Notes: a model not told the origin generated them from the sequence alone. Counted from the first letter of the stretch, positions 16,298 through 27,496 are shown. The stretch is 64,000 nucleotides of DNA from Maribacter antarcticus DSM 21422 (GCF_000621125.1 NZ_JHZC01000004.1:434001-498000), one strand, 5' to 3'. Numbers and translations: made by a program.

Positions 16298-18616
16298 CTA
16301 AAATGGATATCCGATTGCGAAATTAAAAGTAAGATTATCGCTTCCACCATCAAAAAAAGGCACCCTGCCTCGCTCGCCTTCAGGGAGATAAGGAGTGCGC
16401 CAAGGCGATGCCAAATCAAATCGTATCACAAAGCTTTGGATATCGACCCGAAGGCCAAAACCAACACCTACACCTAATTCTTTAGCCCAATCAGAACTGA
16501 ATTTACCCTGCGACGAAAACTGTTCGTTAAACACTTGGCTTTCTTCGGACTCATCTTCAGAAATTTCTATTGCATTGGTAAGCCAAACGTTGCCGACATC
16601 AATAAATAGGGCTCCTTTTAGATATGACACTAAAGGAAAACGGTATTCTAGATTCCCTTCCAAACGCATGTTTCCCGATTGGTCGAAAAACGAGGAAGTC
16701 CTATCGGCATTAGAACTAAAGGTGCCAGGACCCAAGGAACGTATTTGAAAGGCGCGAACACTGTAAGGGCCTCCAGAGAAAAATTGTTTTACAAATGGTA
16801 AGGTTGTAGAATTTCCATAAGGAATACCCAATCCTGCATATAATCGACTAACAAGGGTCTGCTCTTTTCCCCATTTATAATAATATCGAAAATCTATATC
16901 CGCTTTAGCGTATTGCGCATACTCTAACCCTAAAACAGTATTTTTTCCGCCATCAAAAAGGGTTAAGGCGTTACCAGCCATATCCAAACTTGAAGAGATG
17001 AAAATCGGATGTTTTTTATCTTCATCTACCATTTCATTATAGGTAAAGGTATAGTTAATGCCTGCTATGAATTGCTGCTCAAAACTTCTACGTAAAAAGG
17101 GATTGTTGTTTAGAATACCCTCAAATTCATCAGTAGTATTCGAAAGATTTACATAGACCAAACTAATCGGATTCAGTTCGTGATATGCAAAACGATTAGC
17201 CTGCCACGTGTAACCAAAATAAGTATTAAAAGAGTTCAGGGTATATAATTCACTTCGTTTTAGGATATCCGCCCCCAGACTTATCTTTGTTTTTGGCACC
17301 GCATATTTAAATCGGTTGGTAGAGAAGGGGACAAGCCGTGGAATGGTCACATCTGCCTTTATACCACCGGCAATACTGCTAAGATTAGCATCTCTGCCGC
17401 CAGATAGTTGTGTTTCATATGCGAAATTAGCCGATATGCTCAAGGTCTCACCACCTTTATTAAGGTTTCGATTGCTGTAGGTAACCCCAATGCCGGGTCC
17501 TGAAAAACCATTAGACTTCGTTACTGCTTGTAATTCGGTTCGTAAAGACCTTTTTGTCAAAGGAGAAAGAAAAATATCGGCGTTGAGCGAACGCTGACCA
17601 CTAACTAAAACAGTATCAGACTCGTTAAAACGAATATTAACGAATTTATAGCTTCCTAATGAAGATAGTCGATTGCTTGTTAATCTAGCCTGTTCGGCAT
17701 TGTACTTTACCCCTTTTTTAAATAGGATATAAGGCTCCAGTTTTTTCGCCTTAAAGTATTCTTCTCTTTGGATAAAATGAATCCCATTTACTAGTTCTGT
17801 ATGGGGATTGCTTAGGATACTATCCCCTTCTATAGAATAATTGGGATAAACAGTAATGGAATCAATGACATAAGGAAGCATTGCTTTCTCCGGAATGTTC
17901 TTTTTTAACCGTAAAATAAAATCATACTTTCTACTATCGTAGCGATTGGTATCTGCTTCGAAAATCAAGAAATCGGGAGTAAAATTATAGTATCCATTAC
18001 GCTTCAATGTTCTATCGATTCGCTCTCTTTCAAATTTCAGTAACTGAAGGTCAAAACGGGTGCCAGGTATAATTTCTGTTTCGGTCAGTGCATTTGATAT
18101 TTCGGTGTAGATAGCGAGGGAATCGTTATCCAATTCCAGTTTTTCCATCATATAGGGTTGTGGTAGTTCAACATTATAATTGATACCACCAAACTTGGCA
18201 GTACTATCTACTTTGGAGGAGACTTTGCTATAAAAGAATCCGCGATTATCCAATCGGTTCAGCATCAGTTCTTCCACTCGCTGTGGATTTACGCTGGAAA
18301 GATATACGGGCTCTTCACCAAATTTCTTGTTAAACCACTTAGTTAAGAACCCTTGTCTTTTTCTTTGAGCTTTATAATGATAGTACAGGCCTAATCGCAT
18401 TCCTAAAAACGTGGTATTGGCTTCTGGCCTCAAAAGGGTTTCTAGTTCTTCTTTTATTTTTTTACTATTTTCTACTGGCTTGTCAAAAGTTATGTCTATT
18501 GCTGACCGCGTAAACAAGGTTTCGTTCTCCGGAATGAATTTACTTACACTACAGGAATGTAGAAATACAATAGTGAGCCATTGTAATGCGATTCGGTATG
18601 TAGATTTTGAACTCAA
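16298..18616 (-). CDS. tamA: TamA-like Omp85 outer-membrane protein (BamA/TamA family)
   Basis: A 772-aa protein with a lipoprotein-type N-terminus (..IVFLHSCSVSKFIPENE), which is usual for flavobacterial TamA-like proteins. POTRA-like repeats span about residues 40-400, with the recurring pattern of a beta-alpha-alpha-beta-beta unit. A 16-strand barrel domain covers about 430-772 and includes the conserved Omp85 motif region GGPYSVRAFQIRSLGPG and the strand end FDLASPWRTPY, with the final aromatic IGYPF. With TamB it forms the translocation and assembly module that supports outer-membrane protein or lipid delivery. Its start follows the tamB stop by 3 bp. The symbol is by family, not by orthology proof. 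Confidence 0.85.
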   Translation of the reverse strand: MSSKSTYRIALQWLTIVFLHSCSVSKFIPENETLFTRSAIDITFDKPVENSKKIKEELETLLRPEANTTFLGMRLGLYYHYKAQRKRQGFLTKWFNKKFGEEPVYLSSVNPQRVEELMLNRLDNRGFFYSKVSSKVDSTAKFGGINYNVELPQPYMMEKLELDNDSLAIYTEISNALTETEIIPGTRFDLQLLKFERERIDRTLKRNGYYNFTPDFLIFEADTNRYDSRKYDFILRLKKNIPEKAMLPYVIDSITVYPNYSIEGDSILSNPHTELVNGIHFIQREEYFKAKKLEPYILFKKGVKYNAEQARLTSNRLSSLGSYKFVNIRFNESDTVLVSGQRSLNADIFLSPLTKRSLRTELQAVTKSNGFSGPGIGVTYSNRNLNKGGETLSISANFAYETQLSGGRDANLSSIAGGIKADVTIPRLVPFSTNRFKYAVPKTKISLGADILKRSELYTLNSFNTYFGYTWQANRFAYHELNPISLVYVNLSNTTDEFEGILNNNPFLRRSFEQQFIAGINYTFTYNEMVDEDKKHPIFISSSLDMAGNALTLFDGGKNTVLGLEYAQYAKADIDFRYYYKWGKEQTLVSRLYAGLGIPYGNSTTLPFVKQFFSGGPYSVRAFQIRSLGPGTFSSNADRTSSFFDQSGNMRLEGNLEYRFPLVSYLKGALFIDVGNVWLTNAIEISEDESEESQVFNEQFSSQGKFSSDWAKELGVGVGFGLRVDIQSFVIRFDLASPWRTPYLPEGERGRVPFFDGGSDNLTFNFAIGYPF

Positions 18617-18619
18617 AGT

Positions 18620-21600
18620 TTAGTTATTCTTAGCTTCTGGTTGTTCACTCTTATTTTTGTTATTCGGAATATTTTCAGTTTTCGGTTTAGTACTATTTTT
18701 TAAAGGATTAAATAATTGACTAAATTTATTAAACTCACGATTAAAAATCAAAGCTACACCAGTAACAATCAATTGGCCGTCGATTATATTTTCATAACTA
18801 CTTTTGCGAAAACCCTTTAGTCGATACTTACCATCTTTTGTAAGAAGGTATTCAAGGCTTACATTGCCAATAATAGGCGTTTCCTCTTGGCCTGGCTGTG
18901 CACTTCCTTCTACGTATACGGCGCTTCCTGCTGTAACAATGAGACGGTCGTTAAATAACTTTTTCTTAGCATTGATGTTTATTTGGGTGCGGTCTTGAGG
19001 ATTATCGCCTTGGTAATCTGTAAAGCTGTCCAAGTCAAAATCTATTTCAAATCCTGAATTACCGAATACTTTATCAGAAAAGGCATTTAGTTCACTGGAT
19101 AGTACTTTGTTGACATTATCCCTGGCAATTGCTGCGGTGCCACCAGAACTGCCATCGCTACCAGAATCAGGATAAAAACGATTTAGAGCCAGTAAGGAGA
19201 AAACCTGTTTGTTCAGCTCTGCTTCCTGTTGGTTTAATTGTTGTAGCCTACTGTAAACCGACCCACCCAAGGCGCCTTGCTCGGCCTCTGGCATGTCTAG
19301 ACCGAATGATAATTTTGGTTCTAAAATTTCCCCATCCACATTAAGGTAGACCAAAAAAGGGAGCACTTGTCTGTATTTGCCTGATACGGTTTTATCTTGA
19401 CCAGAGGTTACACTAGACATTAACGGAGACGCAGAGGTTTTTAACTGGTAGATGGCCGTAACGTCCAACTTTGCATCCATGGGGTCGCCTTGCCAAGTAA
19501 TCGTGCTTCCAGGATTAATTTCGAATCTTCGTTTGACCAAGTTATAGAGGTTTGTCTCGTAATGCCCAGATTTTAGTTCGTATCGCCCAGAGAGATTTAT
19601 TCGGCCGTTTGGCTCCATATTTAATGCAAGAGCCGCCTGTCCTTTAACTGCTAAATTATCTCCAGTACGTTTGTCAATAATCACATTAAAAGTTGCATCA
19701 TCAGCGATTTCTACGACAGCCCTAACATCTATTCCTTGAAAAAAAGAAGGGGCTTCCTCTTGGGTTTTTCGTGTTAATATAGCGTCGGCGTTTTTTCGGT
19801 CTACAAAAATAACAACGCCATCGCGTTCTTCAATGTCTAGTTGCGACTCTGGTACTACGTAGGTAACATCCGTAACCTCTCTAACTTTCAGTTTCCCATT
19901 TACTTTAGGAAGTTTCAGGTTACCCTTGACCCGAACATCGGCATCTAGGCTGGCTGTACCATAGAAAAGGGCATTGTCTTCCTTAGTGGAATTCAAGACT
20001 CGGAATGCTTTGGCAGAAAGTGTTAAATCAAAAGATGGGTTAAATACATTCTTGGTCAATATGGAACCCTCAAGGGTAAAGGTATTTCCATTGAAGTCTG
20101 ATATCTTGAAGCTATCAAAAAATACACCTTTGGGATTTATTTCTATAGTTTCATTTGAAATTTTAAATGCAGAGTTAAAAGTAGCTACATTGAAATCAGT
20201 TTCATTAAAATTGAATCTACCCCTATATTCAGGATTATTAGTGCTGCCTGAAAGACTAATTTTTCCTGAAATAAAACCATGCGAATTTTTAATCGCTCCA
20301 TCGGATAATCCTTCTATAAAGCTTAAGTCTACACGATTTAAGTCAAGGTCTAAGTTTAGTTTTGCACCGGTTTCCGCAGTGGTATAATCACCTACTACAT
20401 CTAAATCTACCCCACCATCTTTTACTGCAAGATTAAGGTCGTAAGCAGCGTTATTCTTTGATTGGGCATTCAAAGTCAGATTTCCTAAAGTATTCTTTAG
20501 CACCTCAAATTGCTTTATATTAAAATCAGCGACGATTCCTTTTGCATTAAAGGGGTTCTCAAGAACAAAATCCCCATTTACTATACCCGTAGCAAGAGCC
20601 TCATCAGGATTCAACAAACTAAGGAAAGTCTGTAGTTTAAAATTATTGAATGTAACACCTAAGTGTTCCTTCTCAATACCTGATACAGTATTGCTAAAAG
20701 CCAATTCTTGTGTATTTCTACGCAACTTTACATTATTGAGAGCGATTAAATTCTGAGCGATTTTAATTTCGTTATCTTCAGGTATAGCCCATTCTTTTTT
20801 ATTGAAAATAAGGTTGGAGGGCTTAATTTGAATATGTGTAGTATCACTTTGCAAGGTTAACTCAGAAGCGATATGCGCTGCTACTTCATTACCGTCTAAT
20901 GAACTGAAATCCAAGAGCAGCTTCTTGTTTTTTAGCTTACCGGTAACATAGGTTTTTTTAATATTAATAGGGTCCAAAAGGAAGGAGGAAAGCCCTGCGG
21001 CAAAACTAAGGTTTGTGGCGTCTCCTTTTACCAAAACCATAAGACTGTCGATTGAGCCACCGCTATATGTTGCAGAAGGAACACGTAGTGTAGCATTCAA
21101 TACCTTCGTAGTCTCATCGAAATCAGCTCTTACCAAAACTGAATCAAGTTGGTCGACATCCCTAAAGAAAACTTCGGTCAAAATAGGAAAAGGATATAGT
21201 TTCAAATCCATTTTCAATTTCACGGAATCTGCAGCCGAAATCATTTGCGTACTTTTATTAAAATAGTTTTTGAATTGATTTGTCAAAGCAGATGCTATAC
21301 GTTTTGGTGAAGCATTAGATTTTAAAAAACCAACTAAAAAATCACTATCAATGGTAATATCCGTACTAATCGTATCTATTTTAGTAGCTAGATTGATGTT
21401 GCCCATTTGATACTGCTGATTGTCATACACGGCAATCCCCTTATTAATCTTGGCATTTAAGCTGTAAGCAGAAGGGTTACCGAAAAAGATAACACTTAAT
21501 TGAAGCCCCGTTTTAATTTTTTCTTCGGTCTGGCCCAAAGCGTATAGGTCAGCACCAATCAGATTTAGATTGAGTCCGACTTTTGACGCTATGGAATCTA

Positions 21601-23641
21601 GTTCAATAGATGCACTTGTGGTGAAATTTAAATTCTTGTCTTTAAACTCCAAATTAATGGCACCTTCTCCATTCTTTATTTTTCCTTGAAGTTCAAGATT
21701 TGAAAAATCATAGCCCTGAATAATCAATTGACTAAAATCGGTAGATATTGCTGCATCTAAGGTGTTTAGATTCTTGCCCCCGCCAGATAAATCCATCTTA
21801 AACGATAGTGCGCCCAATTGATCATCATTTAGTAATTTATCTAATTGAAGCCTATCGACCATTAGATTCCCATCGAAACGGATTTGATTCTTGTTTCTGT
21901 AATTTCCACTTAACTGCACCTTTCCTTCGGGAATCTCTAGTTGTGCATCGGCATTTATGGCCTTCAAATCTCCATCAACCTTGGCATCCAATAAAATGGT
22001 TTGTGGTATGGAAATCCCTAGTTCCGCTTCTGCTATAAATGCTAGGATGTCTTCCCGTATAGAAATCGCCTTAATAGTATTAAAATCAAAAGAAAGGGAG
22101 TCTTTTTGTGCGATATTGTTCAGCCGCCCTTCAGCCATTAAGGAGGTGTTTTTTCCCCAATTCAGTTGCATGCCATTTACTTGAACTGAATCTAAGGTAC
22201 CGTTAGCGTTAATATTTCCGGTAAAAGGATGTTTTGTCAGTGTATTGAGATACGGATTTTCTGCCAGTTCTGGTTGAAAAAAGAATACATCTTGGATAGC
22301 TAATTCTAAATCAAGAATTAGAACATCTACAACAGTGCTCATCGGTGCACTTATAAGTTTGCTTACAGAAGGATATTTTAATTCCATTGACCCATTAACA
22401 TGACTTAAATTTGTTCTAATATTTAAGTTTGATATATACGCGTAAGTATCAGTTATAGCGGTATTTATATATATATTTTGCAATTTAAATCCACTTCGTT
22501 CCAGAAAAGAAAAACTATCTAATTCTAGATGTACGTTTTCTGGTTGATATGTTATAGTATTGGCCGTTAAATTCAATTGGGAAATAGCTACCGAATTGGA
22601 ATCAAATTTTCCTTTCAGTGCCTTTGTTTTACCGGATGTATAATTGATGCTGTTGTTTTCAAGCTTTACTTTATTAGCTTCTAGCACAAAGGCTGGCCAT
22701 TTAAAAGGTGATGTGGTGGCTGCTGTAATAGAAGTATTTTTTTTAAAGGCTGGACTTGGAAGTTGTAGGGTTACACTTGAATTTTTTAGCGTCATGAAAT
22801 CAATCCCAATTTCCTTTTTTGAAAGATCAGCTTTTGGTAGTTTTAACTGAAAATCACCCAGAACTACATTTGCTGTAATCGCATCTGGAATTGAATTATA
22901 ATTGGCGGTGGCATTCGAGATAATAAAGTTATCAACGGATATATAGGGTAGTTGAGTCTCTGTGGCGTCTGCTGCGGTCTTAAACGACTTCGTCTGTTTG
23001 TATAGAATGTTGCTGTTGGCCAGTTCCAAGTCATCAAGTTCAAATCGCATGGCCTGCAAATCGATTTTATCTGCTGCAAGATGCAACATACCCAGTTGTA
23101 GCTGACTCTCAATACCTATAAATCCATCGGAGTATGTTATATGAAAATCTGAGAGGTCTACAGAACCAATATTGATTTGCATAGGTTCGATTTCCGTTGA
23201 TGAAGCAACTGAATCTTGAGAAACAAAAGCATCTATTAAAAAATCAAAATTAAATTTATCGGCACCTTCCTTACGAATTACATTTGCTCTGAGCCCATCC
23301 CAGGTAACCGACTTTAAATTAATTTCATTGCCGAACAATATCGGCGATATGGGAAGATTGACCTCTAAGCTTTTTGCATACAACAAGGTGTCTTTTTCTA
23401 TATCCTCTAGGTATAAACCCTCCAAGAACAAATTACCCGAAAACGTTATAAAAAGTCTGTCTATTTCTACTTTGGTATTGGTTTTACTGGAAACATACCC
23501 GGTTAACTCGGATACGATAAGTTGCTGACCCCAAGGACTCCGAACAAAAAGCACGAGTACGATAAAAAGCAGCAAGAGTACCCCTACAACTCTGGCAACA
23601 ACTCTTAACCATTTATATTCTCGTTTCTTCTTTTCCACCAA
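18620..23641 (-). CDS. tamB: TamB-like translocation/assembly module protein
   Basis: A 1673-aa AsmA/TamB-type protein: a short cytosolic start (MVEKKKREYKWLR), one membrane anchor (about residues 11-30), then a very long repetitive beta-rich region forming the lipid-conducting groove seen in this family. The C-terminal DUF490/TamB domain (about 1200-1620) shows GLKVREVTDVTYVVPE-like strands, LSGRYELKSGHYETNLYNLV, ITWQGDPMDAKLDVTA and TVSGKYRQVLPFLVYLNVDG. The tail is low-complexity, Lys/Asn/Pro-rich. TamB bridges the inner membrane to TamA and is thought to pass phospholipids or aid protein assembly. The usual flavobacterial neighbour tsaD is absent here; upstream lie 630 bp with at most one doubtful gene. 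Confidence 0.88.
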   Translation of the reverse strand: MVEKKKREYKWLRVVARVVGVLLLLFIVLVLFVRSPWGQQLIVSELTGYVSSKTNTKVEIDRLFITFSGNLFLEGLYLEDIEKDTLLYAKSLEVNLPISPILFGNEINLKSVTWDGLRANVIRKEGADKFNFDFLIDAFVSQDSVASSTEIEPMQINIGSVDLSDFHITYSDGFIGIESQLQLGMLHLAADKIDLQAMRFELDDLELANSNILYKQTKSFKTAADATETQLPYISVDNFIISNATANYNSIPDAITANVVLGDFQLKLPKADLSKKEIGIDFMTLKNSSVTLQLPSPAFKKNTSITAATTSPFKWPAFVLEANKVKLENNSINYTSGKTKALKGKFDSNSVAISQLNLTANTITYQPENVHLELDSFSFLERSGFKLQNIYINTAITDTYAYISNLNIRTNLSHVNGSMELKYPSVSKLISAPMSTVVDVLILDLELAIQDVFFFQPELAENPYLNTLTKHPFTGNINANGTLDSVQVNGMQLNWGKNTSLMAEGRLNNIAQKDSLSFDFNTIKAISIREDILAFIAEAELGISIPQTILLDAKVDGDLKAINADAQLEIPEGKVQLSGNYRNKNQIRFDGNLMVDRLQLDKLLNDDQLGALSFKMDLSGGGKNLNTLDAAISTDFSQLIIQGYDFSNLELQGKIKNGEGAINLEFKDKNLNFTTSASIELDSIASKVGLNLNLIGADLYALGQTEEKIKTGLQLSVIFFGNPSAYSLNAKINKGIAVYDNQQYQMGNINLATKIDTISTDITIDSDFLVGFLKSNASPKRIASALTNQFKNYFNKSTQMISAADSVKLKMDLKLYPFPILTEVFFRDVDQLDSVLVRADFDETTKVLNATLRVPSATYSGGSIDSLMVLVKGDATNLSFAAGLSSFLLDPINIKKTYVTGKLKNKKLLLDFSSLDGNEVAAHIASELTLQSDTTHIQIKPSNLIFNKKEWAIPEDNEIKIAQNLIALNNVKLRRNTQELAFSNTVSGIEKEHLGVTFNNFKLQTFLSLLNPDEALATGIVNGDFVLENPFNAKGIVADFNIKQFEVLKNTLGNLTLNAQSKNNAAYDLNLAVKDGGVDLDVVGDYTTAETGAKLNLDLDLNRVDLSFIEGLSDGAIKNSHGFISGKISLSGSTNNPEYRGRFNFNETDFNVATFNSAFKISNETIEINPKGVFFDSFKISDFNGNTFTLEGSILTKNVFNPSFDLTLSAKAFRVLNSTKEDNALFYGTASLDADVRVKGNLKLPKVNGKLKVREVTDVTYVVPESQLDIEERDGVVIFVDRKNADAILTRKTQEEAPSFFQGIDVRAVVEIADDATFNVIIDKRTGDNLAVKGQAALALNMEPNGRINLSGRYELKSGHYETNLYNLVKRRFEINPGSTITWQGDPMDAKLDVTAIYQLKTSASPLMSSVTSGQDKTVSGKYRQVLPFLVYLNVDGEILEPKLSFGLDMPEAEQGALGGSVYSRLQQLNQQEAELNKQVFSLLALNRFYPDSGSDGSSGGTAAIARDNVNKVLSSELNAFSDKVFGNSGFEIDFDLDSFTDYQGDNPQDRTQININAKKKLFNDRLIVTAGSAVYVEGSAQPGQEETPIIGNVSLEYLLTKDGKYRLKGFRKSSYENIIDGQLIVTGVALIFNREFNKFSQLFNPLKNSTKPKTENIPNNKNKSEQPEAKNN

Positions 23642-24275
23642 AGAGTAAAGATCATTAATTTAATTAGTATCGATGAGCTCTTGGTCATTTTAAATTGACT
23701 TATGTGAATAAATCAATAGAAATAAGTTCCATTTAGGGATGTCTATCAAGTTATTTTCAAAAGTAGGTTTAGACACACCCTAAATTATTCCTGTAGACAA
23801 GCGTATTAATTTTAAAAATAAGGTTAACGTTTTGTTTATCCATATGATCATAATGTACCGTGGTAAAGACATTATAATTGAATATGGTTTTGCACGTAAG
23901 AAGGGTTTCTTTCATGGATATATCCCAACGTGCTATTTTATTAGTTTGGAAGAATATGACCGTACAGTTGCATTGACCGTATACCTTAGAATCGTATAAA
24001 GCCAAAGTTGTCCTGTTTTCCAAAGAGTTCAATCTAAGGCCAAAGTTATCATTAGCGCTAAGTTTTTAACAACACTATTTTATAGGTACCTTTCCTAATT
24101 ATAAGTCTTAAATACTAAGGATTGTATTTCGGTTGATACGTAGTATGGATGCATGCCTAGCGAATTAAATTTAGTTCGTATTGCTTTCGAAATACAGTAA
24201 TACTTTATTTCTTAGTAAGCGGACGAAATATTTGAAATAGAAATCAATTAAGCTACTATGATAGAAACCAACGCA
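23642..24275. other. 634-bp spacer with one doubtful minus-strand frame
   Basis: The only open frame of note is 23769-24032 on the minus strand. It begins at a TTG and reads 87 aa containing QCNCTVIFFQTNKIARWDIS and TVHYDHMDKQNVNLIF. It lacks an ATG and a recognisable family, although the frame is open for 13 more codons upstream. It could be a small unknown protein or a C-terminal relic. The rest of the stretch shows nothing I can support. Confidence 0.35.
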
Positions 24276-25493
24276 ATGAATTGGAAAAACATTTCGATAT
24301 CTAACCTTTTACTACTTTTTTTTATGCTTGGTTGTTCGCCAAAAGCAAAGAAACAGGTGGCGGAAAGTCCACAAGATAAACCATCTTACGAACCTGTAAT
24401 AATGGCATATTATGTTCCGGAGCCTAATTATGAGCCAGAGAAGATACCTGTTGAAAAGCTTACCCACATCATTTATTCTTTTACCAATGTAGTTGATGGG
24501 GAAATGAAATTCAGAAATCCAGAGGCAGCTGGACCAAAGCTAGAAGCGCTTGTGAAGCAAAAAGATCGTAATCTAGATTTAAAGGTTATGATTGCTTGCG
24601 GTGGATGGGGAGCAGACGGATTTTCGGATATGGCACTCACCGAAGAGGGGCGTTCTAAATTTATTGCTAGTGCCTCAGAATTTATAGTAAAATACAAGCT
24701 AGACGGCTTGGACATGGATTGGGAATATCCTGGAATATCAGGTGCGGGTACAATGGCTCGAGATGTAGATACTAATAATTTTACTGCACTTATGAAAGGG
24801 CTTCGTGAAATGTTGGACACTTTTGATACACCCAAAGTCTTAACGTTCGCGTCTGCAGGTTGGAAACGGTACTATGATTTTATTGAATTAAATGAGGTAA
24901 TGAAATACGCTGATTTCACTAATGTTATGACCTATGATTTGGTCTCTGGTGTGTCTGAATATACGGGGCATCATACCGCCTTAGGGGCCGTTTCTATTGA
25001 TGAAATTAAAGGTACACCGTTTCATAAACATTTGGATAGTCTCTATCAAAACGGTAGAAATACCGACCGGGACCCGCGTTCAACAGAAAAAATAGTGGAC
25101 TTCCTGATTAGAGAATCTGTTGATCCAAAACAGATTGTAATTGGGGGTGCATTCTACGGAAGAGTTTGGAAAGGAGTTATACCGGAGAATAATGGCTTGT
25201 ACCAACGAAGCGGAGGCATGCATATTGGCTGGTTGGCCTACAATCAAATTAGAAAATCCTATGAAGGCGACTCTAATTTTAAGCGTTATTGGGATGAAAA
25301 AGCCGAAGCGCCCTACATGTATAATGCCTTAGACAGTCTAATGGTTTCTTATGACGATACGGTCTCTGTAGCCAGAAAAACCAAGTATGCCATGGAAAAA
25401 GGACTTGGTGGTATTATGTTTTGGGAATTGGGCAACGATACCAAAGAAGAAGGCAGCCTACTCGATGCAATTTATACCGCTGCACAAGAGTAA
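24276..25493 (+). CDS. GH18-family glycosidase (chitinase-like), lipoprotein
   Basis: A 405-aa protein from the second ATG (24276, MNWKNISISNLLLLFFMLGC), which gives a clean lipoprotein signal ending in Cys; the ATG 18 bp upstream would only extend the n-region. The GH18 TIM barrel has the SxGG-type segment IACGGWGADGFS and the catalytic DxxDxDxE motif in DGLDMDWEYP, with the acid Glu at about residue 150. NVMTYDLVSGVSEYTGHHT and GGIMFWELGND are the family's strand-6 to strand-8 motifs. It hydrolyses beta-1,4-GlcNAc polymers or similar, from the outer-membrane surface or periplasm. It lies 144 bp upstream of the FAD oxidoreductase and may share its transcript. Confidence 0.9.
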   Translation: MNWKNISISNLLLLFFMLGCSPKAKKQVAESPQDKPSYEPVIMAYYVPEPNYEPEKIPVEKLTHIIYSFTNVVDGEMKFRNPEAAGPKLEALVKQKDRNLDLKVMIACGGWGADGFSDMALTEEGRSKFIASASEFIVKYKLDGLDMDWEYPGISGAGTMARDVDTNNFTALMKGLREMLDTFDTPKVLTFASAGWKRYYDFIELNEVMKYADFTNVMTYDLVSGVSEYTGHHTALGAVSIDEIKGTPFHKHLDSLYQNGRNTDRDPRSTEKIVDFLIRESVDPKQIVIGGAFYGRVWKGVIPENNGLYQRSGGMHIGWLAYNQIRKSYEGDSNFKRYWDEKAEAPYMYNALDSLMVSYDDTVSVARKTKYAMEKGLGGIMFWELGNDTKEEGSLLDAIYTAAQE

Positions 25494-25637
25494 CCTTAGC
25501 GTAAAGGTATCTTGTTACCTTTTATTAAATGCTATGGAAAGTTGAAAATAACGAGAGGAATTTCTTTGCTTTTAGTATCATGAGTATAATTACATGATTA
25601 AAAGGAATTATAAATATTACTAACATTCAATTTTAAA

Positions 25638-27329
25638 ATGAGAAACATATTCTATTTTGTCGTATTCCTTCTGTCTTTTCAGATGAGTACAGGCCAATCA
25701 AACACAACGGCATATGATATTGTGATATATGGGGGTACCTCCGCCGGAGTTACTGCTGCCATTCAAGCCAGTAGAATGGGGAAATCGGTCGTGCTTATAG
25801 AGCCTACATCACGTATTGGAGGGCTTACAACAGGTGGACTGGGGCAGACCGATATAGGGAACAAGCAAGCCATAGGCGGACTCTCTCGCGAGTTTTATGA
25901 GAATATTAAAACATACTACGATAACCCGAAGAATTGGAAGTGGCAAAGTAAATCTGAGTATCGCGATGGGGGGCAGACAATGACGAAGGAGAATGAAACT
26001 ACGATGTGGACTTTCGAGCCCTCGGCGGCACTTGCTGTTTTTAAACAAATGATGGAGAAAGAGAATATAAAACTGGTCTATAATGAACGCTTAAATAGAA
26101 AAAACGGAGTTCAGAAAACTGGAAATAAGATTAGTTCCATAGAAATGCAAAGCGGGAGAACCTTTACTGGGGATGTGTTTATAGATGCCACTTATGAAGG
26201 CGACCTTATGGCAACGGCCGGTGTGTCCTATACGCGTGGTCGGGAGAGTAACGAACAGTATGGGGAAACCTTAAATGGTGTTCAAGCAAATAGGATAAAC
26301 ACTACCCTAACAGGTACCGTATCTAGAAATAGTCTTTACCATAACTTTCTTCCAAGGGTAGACCCCTATGTAATAAAAGGAGATGTGGAAAGTGGTTTGT
26401 TGCCGAATATTGTTGCTAGCCCGGGCATAGCAGGGGAGGGAGATAATAAAATACAGGCCTATTGTTTTAGAATGTGCCTAACCGACGCTCCTGAGAATCG
26501 AGTTCCTTTCAAAAAACCTAAAGTGTATAATGAATTGGATTATGAACTTCTATTTCGGAATTTTGAAGCCCGAACGGGAGCGATACGCGATATGTATTTT
26601 TATGGAAATTCGTTACTCCCTTGGATTAATGCGGGTATGCCAAACCGGAAAACGGATACGAATAATAAATTTGGTTTTTCTACCGATTACATTGGTAAGA
26701 ACTATGAGTATCCAGAAGCTAGCTACGCCGAACGTGATAAAATTATTACAGATCACAGGAACTACCAGATGGGCCTTATGTGGAGCTTAGCAAATCACCC
26801 AAGAATACCTAAGGAGGTCAGGGACGAAGCTTCAAGATGGGGTACCGCAAAAGACGAGTTTGAAAGACCCGATGGATGGCAGCAGCAGTTGTATATAAGA
26901 GAGGCGAGACGTATGATAGGTGCTTATGTAATGACCCAGCACAACTGCGAAGGACTTCATATTCCGGACGACCCTGTTGGATTAGGGGCTTATGGGATGG
27001 ATAGCCATCATGTGCAGCGCTATGTAGGTGCCAACGGCTATGTACAGAACGAGGGTAATGTTGAAGCCCATGGTTTCAATCCATATCCTATAAGTTATAA
27101 GTCTTTAGTGCCAAAAAAAGAAGAGTGTGAAAACCTTATTGTTCCCGTTTGTTTAAGTGCTTCCCATATTGGTTTCGGATCTATTCGTATGGAACCTGTA
27201 TTCATGGTCTTAGGTCAATCTGCGGCTGTTGCCGCCTCTTTGGCAATTGATAATAATGCCGCCGTCCAAGATGTTCCCTATCAAAAATTGAAAACGGTGT
27301 TGTTAGCTAATCGACAACGTTTAAAATAG
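25638..27329 (+). CDS. Secreted FAD-dependent oxidoreductase (FAD_oxidored family)
   Basis: A 563-aa protein with a signal peptide (MRNIFYFVVFLLSFQMSTGQ) followed at once by a Rossmann FAD-binding start DIVIYGGTSAGVTAAIQASRMG and the family motif RIGGLTTGGLGQTDIGN. The C-terminal half holds the cofactor-closing segment SASHIGFGSIRMEPVFMVLGQSAAVAASLA. This is the exported 'FAD-dependent oxidoreductase' group common in Bacteroidota and Planctomycetes glycan clusters. Its substrate is not established; sugar or glycan oxidation is an inference from the neighbours (GH18, GH29 relic, sulfatase). Confidence 0.85.
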   Translation: MRNIFYFVVFLLSFQMSTGQSNTTAYDIVIYGGTSAGVTAAIQASRMGKSVVLIEPTSRIGGLTTGGLGQTDIGNKQAIGGLSREFYENIKTYYDNPKNWKWQSKSEYRDGGQTMTKENETTMWTFEPSAALAVFKQMMEKENIKLVYNERLNRKNGVQKTGNKISSIEMQSGRTFTGDVFIDATYEGDLMATAGVSYTRGRESNEQYGETLNGVQANRINTTLTGTVSRNSLYHNFLPRVDPYVIKGDVESGLLPNIVASPGIAGEGDNKIQAYCFRMCLTDAPENRVPFKKPKVYNELDYELLFRNFEARTGAIRDMYFYGNSLLPWINAGMPNRKTDTNNKFGFSTDYIGKNYEYPEASYAERDKIITDHRNYQMGLMWSLANHPRIPKEVRDEASRWGTAKDEFERPDGWQQQLYIREARRMIGAYVMTQHNCEGLHIPDDPVGLGAYGMDSHHVQRYVGANGYVQNEGNVEAHGFNPYPISYKSLVPKKEECENLIVPVCLSASHIGFGSIRMEPVFMVLGQSAAVAASLAIDNNAAVQDVPYQKLKTVLLANRQRLK

Positions 27330-27496
27330 GGTGTTTACCTGCGAAGGTGTATACTGCATCCGTAACTATTGCACTACACTATATGTTAAAAACACCAGGG
27401 AATTGGAGATTAACTGAATTACGGATAGATAAAATTTATGGTAGAACTTAAAATTATGGCTACTTGTGCAAAAAAAAAACGCTGCAGTGTAGGCTG